Source: Trichostrongylus colubriformis (taxonomy: Eukaryota > Nematoda > Chromadorea > Rhabditida > Trichostrongylidae). From it: a stretch of 64,000 nt of DNA. The notes below the pieces were generated by a model. The model was not told the DNA's origin and did no database searches. It saw nothing but the letters and a program-made list of their open reading frames with translations. A program made the position numbers and the translations under genes. Below are positions 37,256-49,640 of the stretch, in pieces (the stretch's first letter is position 1; every line of letters begins with the position of its first letter). The stretch covers positions 5,581,992-5,645,991 of the forward strand of contig OZ022261.1 of the NCBI GenBank assembly GCA_963978905.1, written 5' to 3'.

Positions 37256-37304
37256 CGTAAGCTAGCCGTTGATCGCTCACTCTAGCTTCACACTGTTGAG
37301 TGTT

Positions 37305-38589
37305 ATGTCTTCCCAATACTCGGGCGTGAGCTTGAAAGCGATCAAACAGAAGTTGACTAGAAACTTAAATGGCCTCATGGGCCTCATGGAAGAAGCCGAG
37401 GAGTATCAGACCCCCTGGCACTTCCCAACAACCTTGAAAGACCTGCAACTCTTCCTAGTAACGAAATCAATCATCATAGAGGAACTTCATGAGAAGCTAG
37501 CAAGGCAAAAGGAAACGGTTAGTGACCTATATCAAGAGCATCACGACTCCCTTTCCTATGCCCTCATGGAAAACAAGCTAAGCAACGGTAAAGAACTGCT
37601 AGAAGAGTTTGATGAGTACCGGAAAACAAAAGAGGGGGAAAACATTATGGAAGAAGCTGACCGCAGACTACGTTTGCTAGAAAAAAGAATGGTAGAGCTG
37701 AGGTGCCAAGACACATCACTCAAACAGGAAGTGGGTCAACAGCCTATGTACGCAACCCCATCAGCACATGCTCCGTCTAATAGCAATGCTACTGGCATCG
37801 ATGAAAGGAACCTTGAAACTCAGACGCCACAAGACAATTTAGGGCGCACTCTTGAACGCCGCCTTTTCGGTAATGAACTGAAAATTCCTGAATTTCATGG
37901 TAAACCCTCAGAATTTCCATTATTCTGGGAACTATTCGAGGAGTTGGTTGACAAACAACCATATTCAAACATTGAAAAATTTTCAATACTCCTCAACTGT
38001 TGTAAGGGCGACGCTGCCCGAAAAATTCAAATGATACCGCGCACAGGTGAATCTTACAAAAAGGGCTGTAGAGCAATTGAAGAAACAATTCACAAATCCA
38101 CACAGGATTGCAAGGGAAATGATTAGTAAGTTAAAGACAATGCGGCCATCCAGCGATGTCCCTAGGTCACTACGAAACACCCTGAACGACGTTCAAGCAA
38201 TCGTAGCGACCTTAAAACGTCAGGGAGAAATAGTCGATACGGTAAATATGATCAGCCTCGTAACTGAAACCTTCTCACTCAGCGTCCAAGACGAAATCGC
38301 AAGAAAAGAATTTGACTCGGGTAAATGTTGGAAAATGGAAGAATTGTTGGATAACCTATCCATCATTATCCAGCGCCGAGAATTCATGGAAGACCGCAGG
38401 GAAACACCTAAGGTAGATCAGTTATCTACCTTTCACATCCGTGCGAGAGATACGGCAACTTGGTTACCGATATACGACGACGCGCGGGAGTCCTTCGAAG
38501 TTGGAACGACGTCGGGAACGATTCGGCCGCAACCTGCTATTTCGACTACATTCGGCCACAAGAAGCGACAATGGAGAATACCTTTGTGA
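37305..38589 (+). pseudogene. BEL/Pao-type gag, frameshifted and truncated
   Basis: From ATG 37305 a 273-codon frame begins MSSQYSGVSLKAIKQKLTR, continues with a coiled-coil-like, Glu/Lys-rich region, then enters a segment typical of BEL/Pao gag (DUF1759 type: KIPEFHGKPSEFPLFWELF, then a KFSILLNCCKGDAA block). Near 38065-38075, at an A/G run, the similarity jumps one frame and continues in the overlapping frame that ends at 38589. The CCHC knuckles and all of pol are absent. It would have packaged element RNA when intact; this copy cannot make a full gag without frameshifting. Confidence 0.85.
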
Positions 38590-38826
38590 TTGTGTACCAT
38601 TTTCTTATTACTGATTTATTAATATGCATATAATCATTTTATGCGTTGTGTGTATCTTTTTGTAGTGTGTATATTTTTGTAGTATGACGTTGTGAAGAGC
38701 TCAACTTCAGTAATTTGAAAGCATGGAATGAAATACAGTAATCGATTGATACTCCTGTGGGGAGGATGCAGAAAAACCGCAGATCAATCGTGTTGACGTA
38801 CAATTCCGTTCTTTTGGCCTCGGGAG

Positions 38827-39277
38827 TGTCGTGAAACGGAGTTCACGATGACTCATAGATAACATACCAGCGCCGAGGATAAATTGGAGGCGGGGCCTCC
38901 AAGAGGGTACAGAAGAGAGGAAAGAGCTCAGCCGAGCGGGCGGCTCTCCTTGTAATCCGGCATGACGGCGACCTCAGTGGGTCGCTCTTACTCGGATACG
39001 GTAACAGGCGTTAGCGGAAAGAGGGCGCAAGGCATTTCTTCCTTCCCCTCGCGGACCCACACTAGGAGAGGAGAAATTACGGAAAGAATGAAAGGGAAAC
39101 AATGAAACTGAGCTCTACTAATGTCGTTGTAGGATAGTAATAGATAATAGCATGTGCGTGTTATAATATAGTTTATTACATGTTGTAAAGCGTAGTAAAA
39201 TAAATCTATAACTCAATAAGAGTACAACAGACGAACGAACCACCAAAACTCTTTGGGACCGTGATGCAGTCTCAAAA
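38827..39277 (+). repeat. 3' LTR
   Basis: 451 bases, no difference seen by eye from 34679-35129. It is followed by the ATGGA target duplication at 39278-39282. No strong purine tract precedes it (only CGGGAG). Confidence 0.93.
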
Positions 39278-39282
39278 ATGGA

Positions 39283-40047
39283 CATGTATGTACGGAAGTA
39301 TGTCCGACGTAATGAGGATTTTCCGGCGTGGATCAGTTTTGATGGACAGGTTTCGACCTGAGAAAGAGCAAGCGGATTAAAGCTGCTTGTGAAAATATCG
39401 ACATCTACAAATTCAGAATACTGCTTACGACACAAAGGATTCAGTGCAGTGAATTGTATGATATTGTAGCCACATAAAAGGCTAACACATACGCATTTTG
39501 AAGCCTTCAACGGTTACTTTTCCAGATACGATCACTTTAGATATTATACCACTGTTGCCATGAGGACTGAATATTGAAATATGCGGAGCTGTCGGTCATA
39601 AAATGATGGAAGATTTTTGGCACTGGTGGCTAGAAGAGGAGTCGAATGAACCTTCAAACATACCCTCCGTGACATGGTATGTTCTACAGATGGCTGATAA
39701 GCTGGGCGAAAAAATTTGCTACAAAAATTTTTGCTTCAAAATTAAGATAAATGAAACTTGACTGAGATAGGAACTGAAAGTGCTCAGATGGCCGTATCAG
39801 GAATTTTTCAAAGTGTACTAGCGACGGCCCATTGGCTTCCATATGAGGACGTTACCTGCCGATTTGTCAATATCCATAACAAAATATAGAAGTTGAAAGT
39901 CACTTGTACTCAAGAACTCGTGCTGACGGTAACAATTCATCAAGGGTGCTTCGTTGACCTAGAACCGGGGCAGCATGGTAAAAAGAGCACATAAAGGCAC
40001 ACCTCGTAATGGCGAGATTGATCAAGGTACCTCCTTGGAGGCAGTAG
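39283..40047. other. intergenic, no gene seen
   Basis: No exon or repeat recognised. Confidence 0.5.
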
Positions 40048-40180
40048 AAGCCATCATGGCGCATAGTTGCGCCCTTTCAGCTCACAGTCAGCTGATAATG
40101 AGGAAGCTTAAGTGGGTGTGGTCAGAGTGGGTTCGAACGGGTGTAGCACCGTGATGGCTCACGGTGGACAAATAAGTCCA
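40048..40180. repeat. dispersed repeat family A
   Basis: GCCATCATGGCGCATAGTTG at the left and CACCGTGATGGCTCACGGTG at the right are loosely inverted. Same family as 20235-20395. It directly precedes the family-B MITE. Confidence 0.6.
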
Positions 40181-40190
40181 TCTTGGACAG

Positions 40191-40539
40191 GGGTTTGTAG
40201 CCTTATGTCGAATTTTCGCTTGCGGCGTCGCACTCGCGGAGCCATCCACAATTGCCGCGGTCGTTGGAATTCCGATAAGGATGCAAGGGGCTGGTAGCTG
40301 CTTATTTCATCATTATCTGAAAACTACAACTTTTGTGTCCTAAAAAGACATAATAGTAACATAAAAAGTGGAAGAAACAATAACATTACACAATAACAAT
40401 CTAAGTCAAGAAATAATTAATGCGGGAGTAAAACTTCGACGGGAGCGTACGCAATGTACGCAATCACACGCGAAGAGCTCTGCCGCGCCGCTCGGCGCAC
40501 GCGGCCGCGCAAAAATCCGACATGAGGCTACACACCCCT
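40191..40539. repeat. MITE family B, copy 2
   Basis: Aligns along its whole length with 2211-2580: the same ends (TATGTCGAATTTTCGC and a mirrored GACATGAGGCTACACACCC), the same ordered internal words (AAAGTG.AAG..ACAATAACATTACA, CAATGTACGCAATC) and the same GC-rich right arm. Confidence 0.75.
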
Positions 40540-42542
40540 TGGATAGTTACCCAAGGGTACTCGGCATCCATAGTTACCTCGAGGATAGGGATGCAACCGA
40601 TTGACGAAAGTGAATTAAAAAGGAATTCAGAAATCGTAACGCACTTGCAATGCTCTCAATTCGTAGTTTGACAAAGTTGAAAAGATTACTCAGCACTGTC
40701 AACTAGCACCATCCAACCCAAAGTTTTCGATGAAACTTTGCTTATAGGAGTTATTTGGGATGGATGTCACGGATATAACATCCGGTTTCAACGCTGGCAC
40801 CAATTTGCTGCAATTGTACCAAATGGATAAAACAACTTTTTTTCGTCAGTTTCGTTTGACATTGTCATGTAGACACTAAATTAGCCCCAACTAAATTAGT
40901 CCCAACACTAAATTAGCACCGTGCAGTGACACTGAACAACGGCAGCGCCTCAAACGGAAGCCATAGTTGTAAACAACTCCCCGAATAATCATTATAGGCC
41001 ACTTTTCAGCGACTTTGGTGAAAACTAGTTGTTGCACTGCAGTTGCACCAAAGTGGTCAACATCAGAACCACATGTTATATCGTGATCAACACCTCAAAC
41101 AACCCTGTAGACGAAGTTTTGGCGAAAATTATTTTCTTGACCTAATCGTGGTGTCTGGTGTAGTGATAGTTGAATAGTGCCGATTACTTTGTCAGCTGAA
41201 GAGGTGGAACCAGCCTGATCTACTTCCTTCAAGATACTCTTGGCAATGCCTTCAGTGATTGCCTTCATCTTCAGCATCCCCAGCTTTACTTACAGACAGC
41301 ATTAGGGGTAATGTGGTTATTGAGAAATCCCTGGAAGAAGTTGCTTTCATGGAAACTATGAGCCTAAAAAGGCTATATGTGGCGAAATCCCGGTGATAAA
41401 GTGCTCCTCCAAGCTGTAGAACCGGCGCAATGGACAAAAGCTGACGCTTTTGGGTGATCGACCCCGCCTCCACGCGACGTGATTCCTGGTTGGCTACGAT
41501 GAGAGCGGCCATGGATATGCGGTGAGATTGAAGGTATTGCAGCGCGCTTTCGCTGTTTTAGCTTGAAACTTACTTCAGGAAAAAGATGCTGTCGTATTTC
41601 CAAACATTCCCTTGTGTTTATTTGGCTGCGTGCCAGTGGAAATTTCGTTCGGAGTATTCGCGTCTTGACGGGAAGGTCTTCCGCGTTGAGGATGAACGAG
41701 GGGAGGGGGTTCTATTTCTCGGGTTTTTGGCCATTTCCATCCGTTTTTCTCCATTGTCCTGTTACTAGGCATCTCTACTATTAGCTTCACTACCTTATTT
41801 ACTTTTCGTCCAAATTTCCCATAATGCTGTCTTTAACCCACAATACCGTGGAATAAGAAAGCATATTTCGTAATAAGAGCGCGTATGTGAAAAGGTTTGT
41901 AAACTTGGAACTTATTCAGCAGCGAAGAGAATGTTGGAGAAATTATGGGGAAATCCGCAATATTCGCTTCGGTGAACAGAAGAGCAGAAAACCACCTATT
42001 CACTCAGTAGTTTTAGCAGGTTTCTGCACACTTAGGCCTAATGGCCATAGCGCGGCGCACTTTTTTTAGCGCTGATGAATATTCCTTCGCAATATGTCCC
42101 ACCACTCGCAACCTGCAACTCCAACAGGCCGTAGCGAATAGAAATAAGTATCGTTTCAGACGCTTGAAGGATTATTCCGATTTCTCTGCAACTGATCAAA
42201 ATTACCCAAGGTAGCCCAGCCCTTTATAGCTTTGGCCATGGTGAGCCGGCACACTGCTTCACAGTTGAGAAAAATCTGTGCATTTGTGATGGATAAACAA
42301 CGTTTCCAGCTCTGCCCATGACTTACATGCTGCATGATACACCTCTGATGCACTTTTGAATGAAATATGTTCACACATGATGTAATTGTAGATAATTACC
42401 TCAGAGTGCTGTGACGCAGGTTACTTTTCGAGGGGCTACTTCCCACGGCTTCCAGTGGAGATGTAGAAAGCCTCCAACTATGTGAATATGTAGATATGTA
42501 CAGGATCCGCCCACATTAATCTGTACAAGCTTCTACTTAAAT
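40540..42542. other. no supported gene; possible minus-strand exons
   Basis: Minus-strand frames at 41252-41512 (86 codons) and 41095-41277 (60 codons; contains KAITEGIAKSILKEVDQAG) read like protein, and one ends near a GTCAAG donor, but no exon chain or family was found. A short tandem of ACTAAATTAG words lies near 40873-40915. Confidence 0.3.
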
Positions 42543-43018
42543 GAATCGTCTACGGAGAAATTAATTTTTTTTGTTACCCATATATTTATGTTGTGTTTGC
42601 CTAACGTGGACCCCATGCAAAGTTTCACGCGGAAAAATATGATTGCGGCTGGGATACAGCACCACAAGGTGGCGGTCGCGTGGGCGGGGCCTCCGTGTAA
42701 AAGCCTCGTACCGCGTCCGCCGTGGTCGGAGACGCATTGTAGGAACAGAAGGTTACGTAAACATCGTTGCCCACCACGATCGGAGAAGCATTGTAGGAAC
42801 AAAAACTACGTAAACAGTCCCACTCTCCGTTCTCAACTGCGGCGGACGATGGGACGGGGCTTCCACTCGGAGGCCCCGCCCACCCGGCTGAGAATTCGGG
42901 GAGCCGTATCCCAGCCGAATCTCACCTTTTCGCGTAAAACTTTGCATACGGCCCTTATTAGGCAAACACAACATAAACATATGGATAACAGAGAAACTTA
43001 TTTCTCCGTGTACGATTC
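42543..43018. repeat. foldback MITE family H, copy 2 (full length)
   Basis: Ends GAATCGTCTACGGAGAAA and TTTCTCCGTGTACGATTC are inverted, followed inward by ATTTATGTTGTGTTTGCC and its mirror, then paired GC-rich segments (GGGCGGGGCCTCCG and CGGAGGCCCCGCCC). About 476 bases, no ORF of its own. The best preserved copy of the family here. Confidence 0.85.
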
Positions 43019-44447
43019 CTTTGAAAGTATCATCTCGGGCGTGAACTCAATGATCACCAATCAAAGCATATATCTACGTATACATCAAACGAAACTACTC
43101 GGCAGTCTCGCGTAAGCACCAATAAGGGCGGAAAAGAGACCTATTCGGGAGTCCCGTTCTCCGTGAACGAAAAGGCCAGGTATGTGTAGATGATCTGTAG
43201 CGAAACTCGCGTTCAAAAGCGCGCCCCTTTGAGTGCTGCTGCGATCTTAGCGCGTTTCATCTCCGCTGTAGCGCTTCAGTGGCCGAGTTGCCTTCTGTGG
43301 GCGGGCGGAAAAATTTGTCGAGCGAACACCATTGTCACTTGATGTCGCGTATTGCAAATTCGATTTCATACATGATGATGTATAATAGAGTATGCAAGTC
43401 TACAACAAACGAGTAAAACACTGAAAAGGAGGCCAAGCAGAAGAATAGGATCGAGAAGGAGATAATGATTTTACAAAATCCCAGATTCCAATATACGCGA
43501 CGTCTTAGCACGAACCAAGGTGTCTTGTGTGCAGTTGTAACTCGCCTGAACTGTGAGCGTTCCACCGTGGACCACAATAAGCCCTACCCCTTCCGCTGCG
43601 TTCAAAAATACTACATAATTTAGCAATAACAAGTGATTGATCAATACAAGCGGTTTAGTCTTATTCGCATGTATAGTGCAAATACAATCGAGAGGACAAA
43701 GGAGCAGTGAAATCATACTTCAGGAATTTTGAAAAAACCTTTTCAGCACAGAGTAGGAAAGAACGTTCTTATGAGGTGCGAGCCGCACTTCAAAGAATAC
43801 TAAAGAGTTTCCGCAGTGTTACATTGAAACGGACACATGAATAATGAGCTACAGAAAGGCTTAACAACTCGCAGCATATATTGTGTTTGTGGAGCGAAGC
43901 ACAAAAATTGCTGTGGCTATGGCAGTGACTGAGCTTCACTAGAAAGACCTGGATTGCACTTCCGAATGACGGAAAACTTGACTTTCGGCGACTCCATTAC
44001 GGATTACGAACTAATTCAATCATCAACAGAGGAAAATTGCGAGATATCGTAAAAATGGAAAGCTTGAAAAGTGAATGATTCATTTTGCAAATGAGCTCTG
44101 CTTGAATGTTGCTATTATTGCTGTTATTGCTCATCCGCTTCCGATTCATTTGAAGAAAACCATCCGTCGTATTTTTATCGTCCTTTTCACGTGTTGGTGT
44201 AGATGATAAACCTTCCTCTCAGCCCTGTTCAAGCCAAAGGTTGTGGTACTGGAATTATCAAAATTGTATGACTGAGATTCTGCCTGTGCCTTATCAAAAA
44301 AAATGCCCCGTCTGTCCCTGCCATGAACGAATTCCTTCTCGGAGTGTAACCACGCAACAGGAGAGTATAAATACCTTTATAAAATGATAAAACAGATTTT
44401 GTCTGAGGGCACCATTACGGGTTAATTCACAAGCTTTGAAATTACAG
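43019..44447. other. intergenic, no gene seen
   Basis: Short unassigned ORFs only. Confidence 0.5.
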
Positions 44448-44760
44448 AATATGAAAGTAGGGGTGCTCAGCGTGTAACAGTTGAGAAAGAAATAAATGTA
44501 ACGGCGAAAACTCGAGAATTTAGAACCCGAAAACGTCTTTTCTCACTACTATCCCCTCGCGTCCCTTTGCATCACTAGCCGATGAGATACATGCAGACGG
44601 GCGAGGGACCAAGTCAGGCGACAGCAAACATCAGCCCCTTACAGGCATCTCCCCCTGCGATGAACGGCTGCACCACTCGCAGTGCTGGCGGATCGTGTTG
44701 AAGCCCCGAGCAGGCTTTTTCAGTATAAGTTTCGCCACACATAACCTCTGTGAAGTGGAA
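44448..44760 (+). repeat. dispersed repeat family G, copy 2
   Basis: GAATATGAAAGTAGGGGTGC start, TTTGCATCACTAGCCGATGA core, GTTTCGCCACACATAACCTC end. Closely matched by the reverse strand of 46738-47055. Confidence 0.7.
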
Positions 44761-45057
44761 TGTTTGTTTTCAAAGAACATGTAATCACAGTTTCCACTTT
44801 CTCGTTGCCCCAGGTGGTGCCTTAATGGAAATTCTACTGTGAGCCACGGCATTTGCACGAATGAAGTTTTTTCCATCGAGTCCCACTGTTTTAAAGTGGA
44901 TTCATAGACCGAAATGGATAACAGGGAGCACGCTTTTGAGTGCATCTTGACAGATGAAGTAGGAGAAGTAAGGACTTCTGCGTTCAGCAAATGATCATGA
45001 AGCGGTCAGCGGAAGATTCACTTGGAAGAGGAAGCCGTATAGCAAGCAGAGTGGAAC

Positions 45058-45350
45058 TCAAAACAGAGTTAATGAGCTTTCAAGGCAGAACTTCATGTTC
45101 TTCCCATAACTCAGAGGGTGTCCCACTTCTCGAATCTTACTAGCCACTGACACAAAAGCTTCCTGTAAATAAACATAAAAGACTAGCACGAGGCCAACAT
45201 GAAATAACGAAAATAAAACAGACTTTCCATAACTACTCGAACTTAAGCTCCTCACAACTGTAACAAGCTCACCATGGCTACAAAGTTGCTTGAATATGGC
45301 CACTTCAGAGCAGAAGGAAAGCGAGATTTATAGCTGATATCGACGCTGGG
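45058..45350 (-). CDS. 3'-terminal exons of an unrecognised gene
   Basis: The terminal exon 45058-45162 follows a good acceptor (TATTTACAG) and encodes EAFVSVASKIREVGHPLSYG...SLTLF then stop. The exon before it ends at 45273 with a GTGAGC donor in the same phase and reads YKSRFPSALKWPYSSNFVAM; its start near 45340 is unclear. No family recognised. Upstream exons may lie at 45790-46016. Confidence 0.4.
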
Positions 45351-45789
45351 TAATTAACGAGAGGGGCACCTTCAGCAAGGAGTAGCTTTTACATGACGTA
45401 CATGTCAATAACGTGTAGCTTACACAACTAATGGCATCAGTCCTATGCCACACATTCGGAGCCTTTTTATATGCAGGAAAGAGGAATCGAATTTATCCGC
45501 AAGATGGTTGAACGTGGGCCGAAGAATCTTCGAGGAAGCATTACTAAATATTCGCCCCCGAGGATAATTCTACCCTCAAGGCATGATTATCTAACTTTTT
45601 TTATAAGTTGCTTCGCAGAACTGCTACAAATTCTACCGCATCGTGCTTCTGAGAAAGCATGACTAGGCATTACGGAAATTCCATGCTTGTATTATGTAAA
45701 AATGAAGTAAAGTGTTAGGAGTATCAGAAAGTACAGTATACTGTGAGGGGGAGTACCTTTCGGGCTGGATGAGCTACAGCTCTTCTCAT

Positions 45790-46016
45790 TTAAAATGGAT
45801 TCGATTCTAATGGCGAAATAGAAGTGCAATCTACGAAGATAACCACTGAAGTATTGATTAGTTCCAGAATGAAATCTAAATTGAGTAAAGCTGTTGAGAT
45901 TGGCCAGCTGTCCGATACGTATGTGATACGCCACGTACCCGACTTCTGTACAGAATTATTCATTTGACTGCTTGTGTAACTTGGACAATTGCATTTGGGA
46001 TCCAGCAGATATCCCG
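45790..46016 (-). CDS. possible exon, unassigned
   Basis: After an acceptor-like CTCCTTAG the minus strand stays open for about 78 codons, with protein-like composition (YTTTGYLLDPKCNCPSYTSS). GT donors lie near 45920 (GTACGTGG) and 45905 (GTATCGG). It could belong to the same gene as 45058-45350, but phases could not be joined. Confidence 0.25.
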
Positions 46017-46737
46017 TAGTAGTATACACTAAGGAGATTAGGTCGGACCGCCGCCTTGGACAAAACTAATAAACAAAAATGGAGAAAAAATGGAGCGGGA
46101 CGAGAGCGGATGCTCTGCAGAACGACACGAGACTAATTCGAATGATACGAATATCGATCAGTTTTTTGTCGACTACACATTCAGTTGAGAAATGATGCGT
46201 GTATGGAGGAGGAGTGGAAGGGGTGACGGGGTGGCGGGGGGGGGAGGTGGGAGGTGGGAGGGTGACAGGCAGCAGCGATTGGACACATTGGCTGTTGTTT
46301 AGTAGAAATTAAATTTTCCTTTGTGTCTACACAAGAGAATAGCAGCGAAGAGCTAATTACACCTGAAAAAAACACCGACCACATGGCTAATGAGATTAAT
46401 CATTCAAATTTGTCAGAATTGTGGTAATTTTCTTATACATCGTGCAGATGTTTGTTTATTCCAACGCAGGGTAGTAAGTGTATGCGAAAATCAATACACT
46501 TGTGCTCAGTCCCTCATTACCATACTTCACTTAATTCAACGGGTTATAAAAAGGCTCGAATTTCTGACTTTGTTTGCAACATTCCCATTTTGTCCCGTAT
46601 TACAACTACTCAGTACCGAAGCAGGATCTTGAGTTTAGCCCATTTAAAGGCAGTGGTAGGGGTAGTTCGGATCGCATATGAAAAGACTGTTTAAGGAATA
46701 CCTGAGGCAAGAAGAAAATGAGATCTGGGAATACGTT

Positions 46738-47055
46738 TTTGAAAATAAGCATTCCACTTCAGTAGAGGTGATGTTAGTCGAAAAAGCGCGGTTTGGGGTC
46801 TCATCGCGATCCCACGGCGAGCTGCCGTTCACCCGCGAAGGGAGATGCCTGTAAGGGGAACAAGGCCGCCTGACTTGGCCCCTCGCCCGTATGCGTTACC
46901 TCATCGGTTAGTGATGCAAAGGGACGCGAAGGGAAAGCAGTGAAAAGAGGGGTTTTCGGATTTCTTTTTTTCGGGTTACGCCGTTTATTTCTTTCTCATT
47001 CTCACACCGCTGAGCACACCTTCTTTCATATTCTCCAATTATTCGTTATTCTACC
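46738..47055 (-). repeat. dispersed repeat family G, copy 3 (reverse)
   Basis: The reverse complement parallels 44448-44760 over about 300 bases, including GGGACGCGAAGGGA and the TGACTTGGCCCCTCGCCCGT core. Confidence 0.7.
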
Positions 47056-47950
47056 GATTTTACCCCTTCCGATTTACTATGAAACTCGAGGTGTTTAGTA
47101 CGGAGGTGAAGAAAGGAAAAACGGAAAGGAGCGGTCACAGACCCTAGAAATAAGACCCCTCTCACACCGTTGATTCCACAGAGGTCATGTCAAACCAGGT
47201 TGCAGCTGCAGTAAAACGGCTCTTACAAAGTCCGGGCTCCTTTCCATCATCGGAATTTCGCTACTCATAGCCTCTCTAGACCCGTAGCATTCATTTGGAC
47301 GAATCTCTCCAGTGATTGCTATCTCCCCCCCCCTCCCCTTCTCCTCCTCCCCACCACTACTGTAATCAGTATAGGTCATTACAGGGTTGCAAACCGACTC
47401 GAATGAAACCTCAATCTGATTCAAAACACGCTCTTGAAAATGACAACCAGCTGATATCAGGCTTGAGAAAGAAACAGTCTTCGTGGTTCTGCGCTTTAAC
47501 TGAACACATCAAATATCGCATTGCAGATATGAATTGAGTGGCAAGAGTTGCGGAGGCCTGGTGGTGTTAACTGCGGACTATTCATCAATCGCAAGTTACT
47601 TATGCATTTGCAAAGAAGGCCGTTAACATGCGAGCAGCAAAGAACTTTAGACCTTCAGATCAACAGCAATTCTCCCGCTGTTCAAAAGAGGGCAATACAC
47701 AAGCTTGAAAATTAATTACTTTTAATATAGGCAATGGCAAGTTTTTACACGTACCCCCATTTCTCAATGACTAAATGAGTTGCTGAAGAGAGCTCCTTAT
47801 ATTTTTCGAAGCGTCCTATGGCCCAAGGGATCCTTAGGATATAGCACGGGAGATGGTGATAGGGCGCAGCGTACAGTAAAATGCCACTTGCATCCTTTCA
47901 CATTTTTGATGTCACCTGAACACCGCGAGATTTGTGAGGTTTAATTGCAG

Positions 47951-48146
47951 CGGCGACTTTTGCATGGCTCAATGGAATACTCCAGGGAGACCGTATGTAT
48001 ATCATGAAAAATCCAGAAGTTCCCAATCAGCTACGAAAGCGAAAATAAACAAACTCATAAAAAATAATAAGACTCGAAAATTTCTCGATGAGCAGCAGCA
48101 GGGCCCCCAACCGAAACCACAATTCGCCAAGATTCGCGCGTCATGA
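47951..48146 (+). CDS. 3'-terminal exon of an unrecognised gene
   Basis: Follows TTTAATTGCAG and reads GDFCMAQWNTPGRPYVYHEK, then a Lys/Ser-rich tail ending QFAKIRAS and a stop. The phase requires two bases from the previous exon, which I could not find. Basic and probably disordered; no family recognised. Confidence 0.4.
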
Positions 48147-49133
48147 CGCCACACTGAACCATCCAGCCCCACGCACGGTTCCTTCTGTTTGAGGGGTACT
48201 ATGTGCTCCGCAACACCCATTCGAATTTTGCGAAGAAACTGGTCGCTTGCCAGCGCCGCCTAGGTGTTTGTAAAGGTTTCTGAAGCAACCATTCGGTAAG
48301 GGCGCGCATTACTCTCGCGTTTGATAGATACGATGTCATCTTCGTTCCTTTTTGAAGAAGTAGTGAGCTGCAGATACCGTTCTTGTAGTTGAGGACAACG
48401 AACTCTGGGAGGACCGCTTAATCAAACCTGAATAACAGTTCTAAATCTTTCATTCAAAATCACCTTGCAGGGAAAGGGGACTTCACAAAAAGCGATTCAT
48501 TAAAGGTGAAACCGAAAAAAATTCGGTTTGACCTTAGACGAATTATTATGACTTGATGTATTATTATGCCAAGTAAATAGAAAACCGAGTAGACAAACTA
48601 CATCAAAAATTGAAACACTCTTTTTCAAGAAAGGTGAATATTTCTAGGCTTTCCGAGAAATTCCAAAAAGGAAGGATCATCAATAACGTCTCGAAAATTC
48701 TATTAGTACGCTTGGCCGTGCATCAAAACGTCAGAAAGAAAAACGATTAGCCTCATAAAGCTTTATGCATTACGCAGAACAGAAGAAAAAAGATACGGTT
48801 ACTTCAGCAAAGTGAAAATGTAATAGGAATAGTTGAATGTTCCCCACAAAATTTGATATCTCTGAATGTTCCACAATAACCACATATAATCTGCTGTGCT
48901 GTTAATGAGAACAAATGCATTCGTAGCGGATTGACGTTGATAGAAAGTAACACTGAACGACTGTCAGTGTCAACGACCATTAATCGCCGGCTGCTACCTA
49001 GCAACCTGCCATTTTTCATTTCAAACTCTCATACATAATATTCACATTACCTACCTTGTCATATAGAAGCATACATCGCGATACTGAAAATTGTCAACTT
49101 ACCTTATTGGAGCAGAACATCGTTGGGTATTAT
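48147..49133. other. intergenic, no gene seen
   Basis: No splice-supported exon. Confidence 0.5.
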
Positions 49134-49312
49134 ACAGGTTGCACCTTTTTTTGTGCCGCCACGATGAGCCACCATAGAGCTAGATCCGTTCGATCCGCGC
49201 TAGACACGCCCACTTGAGCTGTTGGTCACCTAGCCAGAAGGGGACGCGGTTAGCGCAAGTTCAAGCGGATGTAACACCATGATAGCTCACCGTGACTGCT
49301 CAAAAAGCGTGT
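49134..49312. repeat. dispersed repeat family A
   Basis: Starts GGTTGCACCTTTTTTTGTGC and ends ATGATAGCTCACCGTGACTG, the family-A pattern. Confidence 0.6.
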
Positions 49313-49439
49313 AAGCCTGTATTGTCACTCAAATATTATCTGCCCCAAAAAGGTAAATTGACTTATCTAATATCGCGTACTGTGCCTGCAACCACCAAAT
49401 GCAAAGAGTTCCAGTTTCCAAAAGATCCACTGTGCCAAG

Positions 49440-49640
49440 GATGTATGCTACTAGGACGGAAAATTCGCTTTGAGGCGTACGGTGCGCGACAATGCGAGCT
49501 ATACATGCCATAGTGGATAGGTCTCGAAGCGGTGCGGTGCCCTACGCTTCATCTAGGTGCAACCGCTTCAGGACTCAACCAATACGGCTCACGTAGCCCG
49601 TACCATCATGTCATGCGCTGAACGCGGCCACGCGATTTTC
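49440..49640. repeat. dispersed repeat family C, diverged
   Basis: GCGAGCTATACATGCC, then GGTCTCGAAGCGGTGC and its loose mirror GCAACCGCTTCAGGAC, followed by a GC-rich tail. Confidence 0.45.

Larger units (their letters stand above)
34674..39282 (+). mobile_element. non-autonomous BEL/Pao-like LTR retrotransposon, about 4.6 kb
   Basis: Two 451-base LTRs (34679-35129 and 38827-39277) bound an internal region of 3.7 kb, and a 5-base ATGGA target duplication is at 34674-34678 and 39278-39282. A primer-binding site for tRNA-Gly follows the 5' LTR directly. The internal region has a frameshifted gag with a BEL/Pao-type (DUF1759-like) segment, but no zinc knuckles, protease, reverse transcriptase, RNase H or integrase. 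The LTRs look identical base for base, so insertion was recent and must have used proteins from another copy. Confidence 0.92.

Noticed and set aside
37305..38589. Idea that the gag-like gene is a host gene or part of an intact retrovirus-like element
   Set aside because: It lies between matching LTRs with a primer site, carries a frameshift and lacks knuckles and pol, so it is a defective retrotransposon gene.
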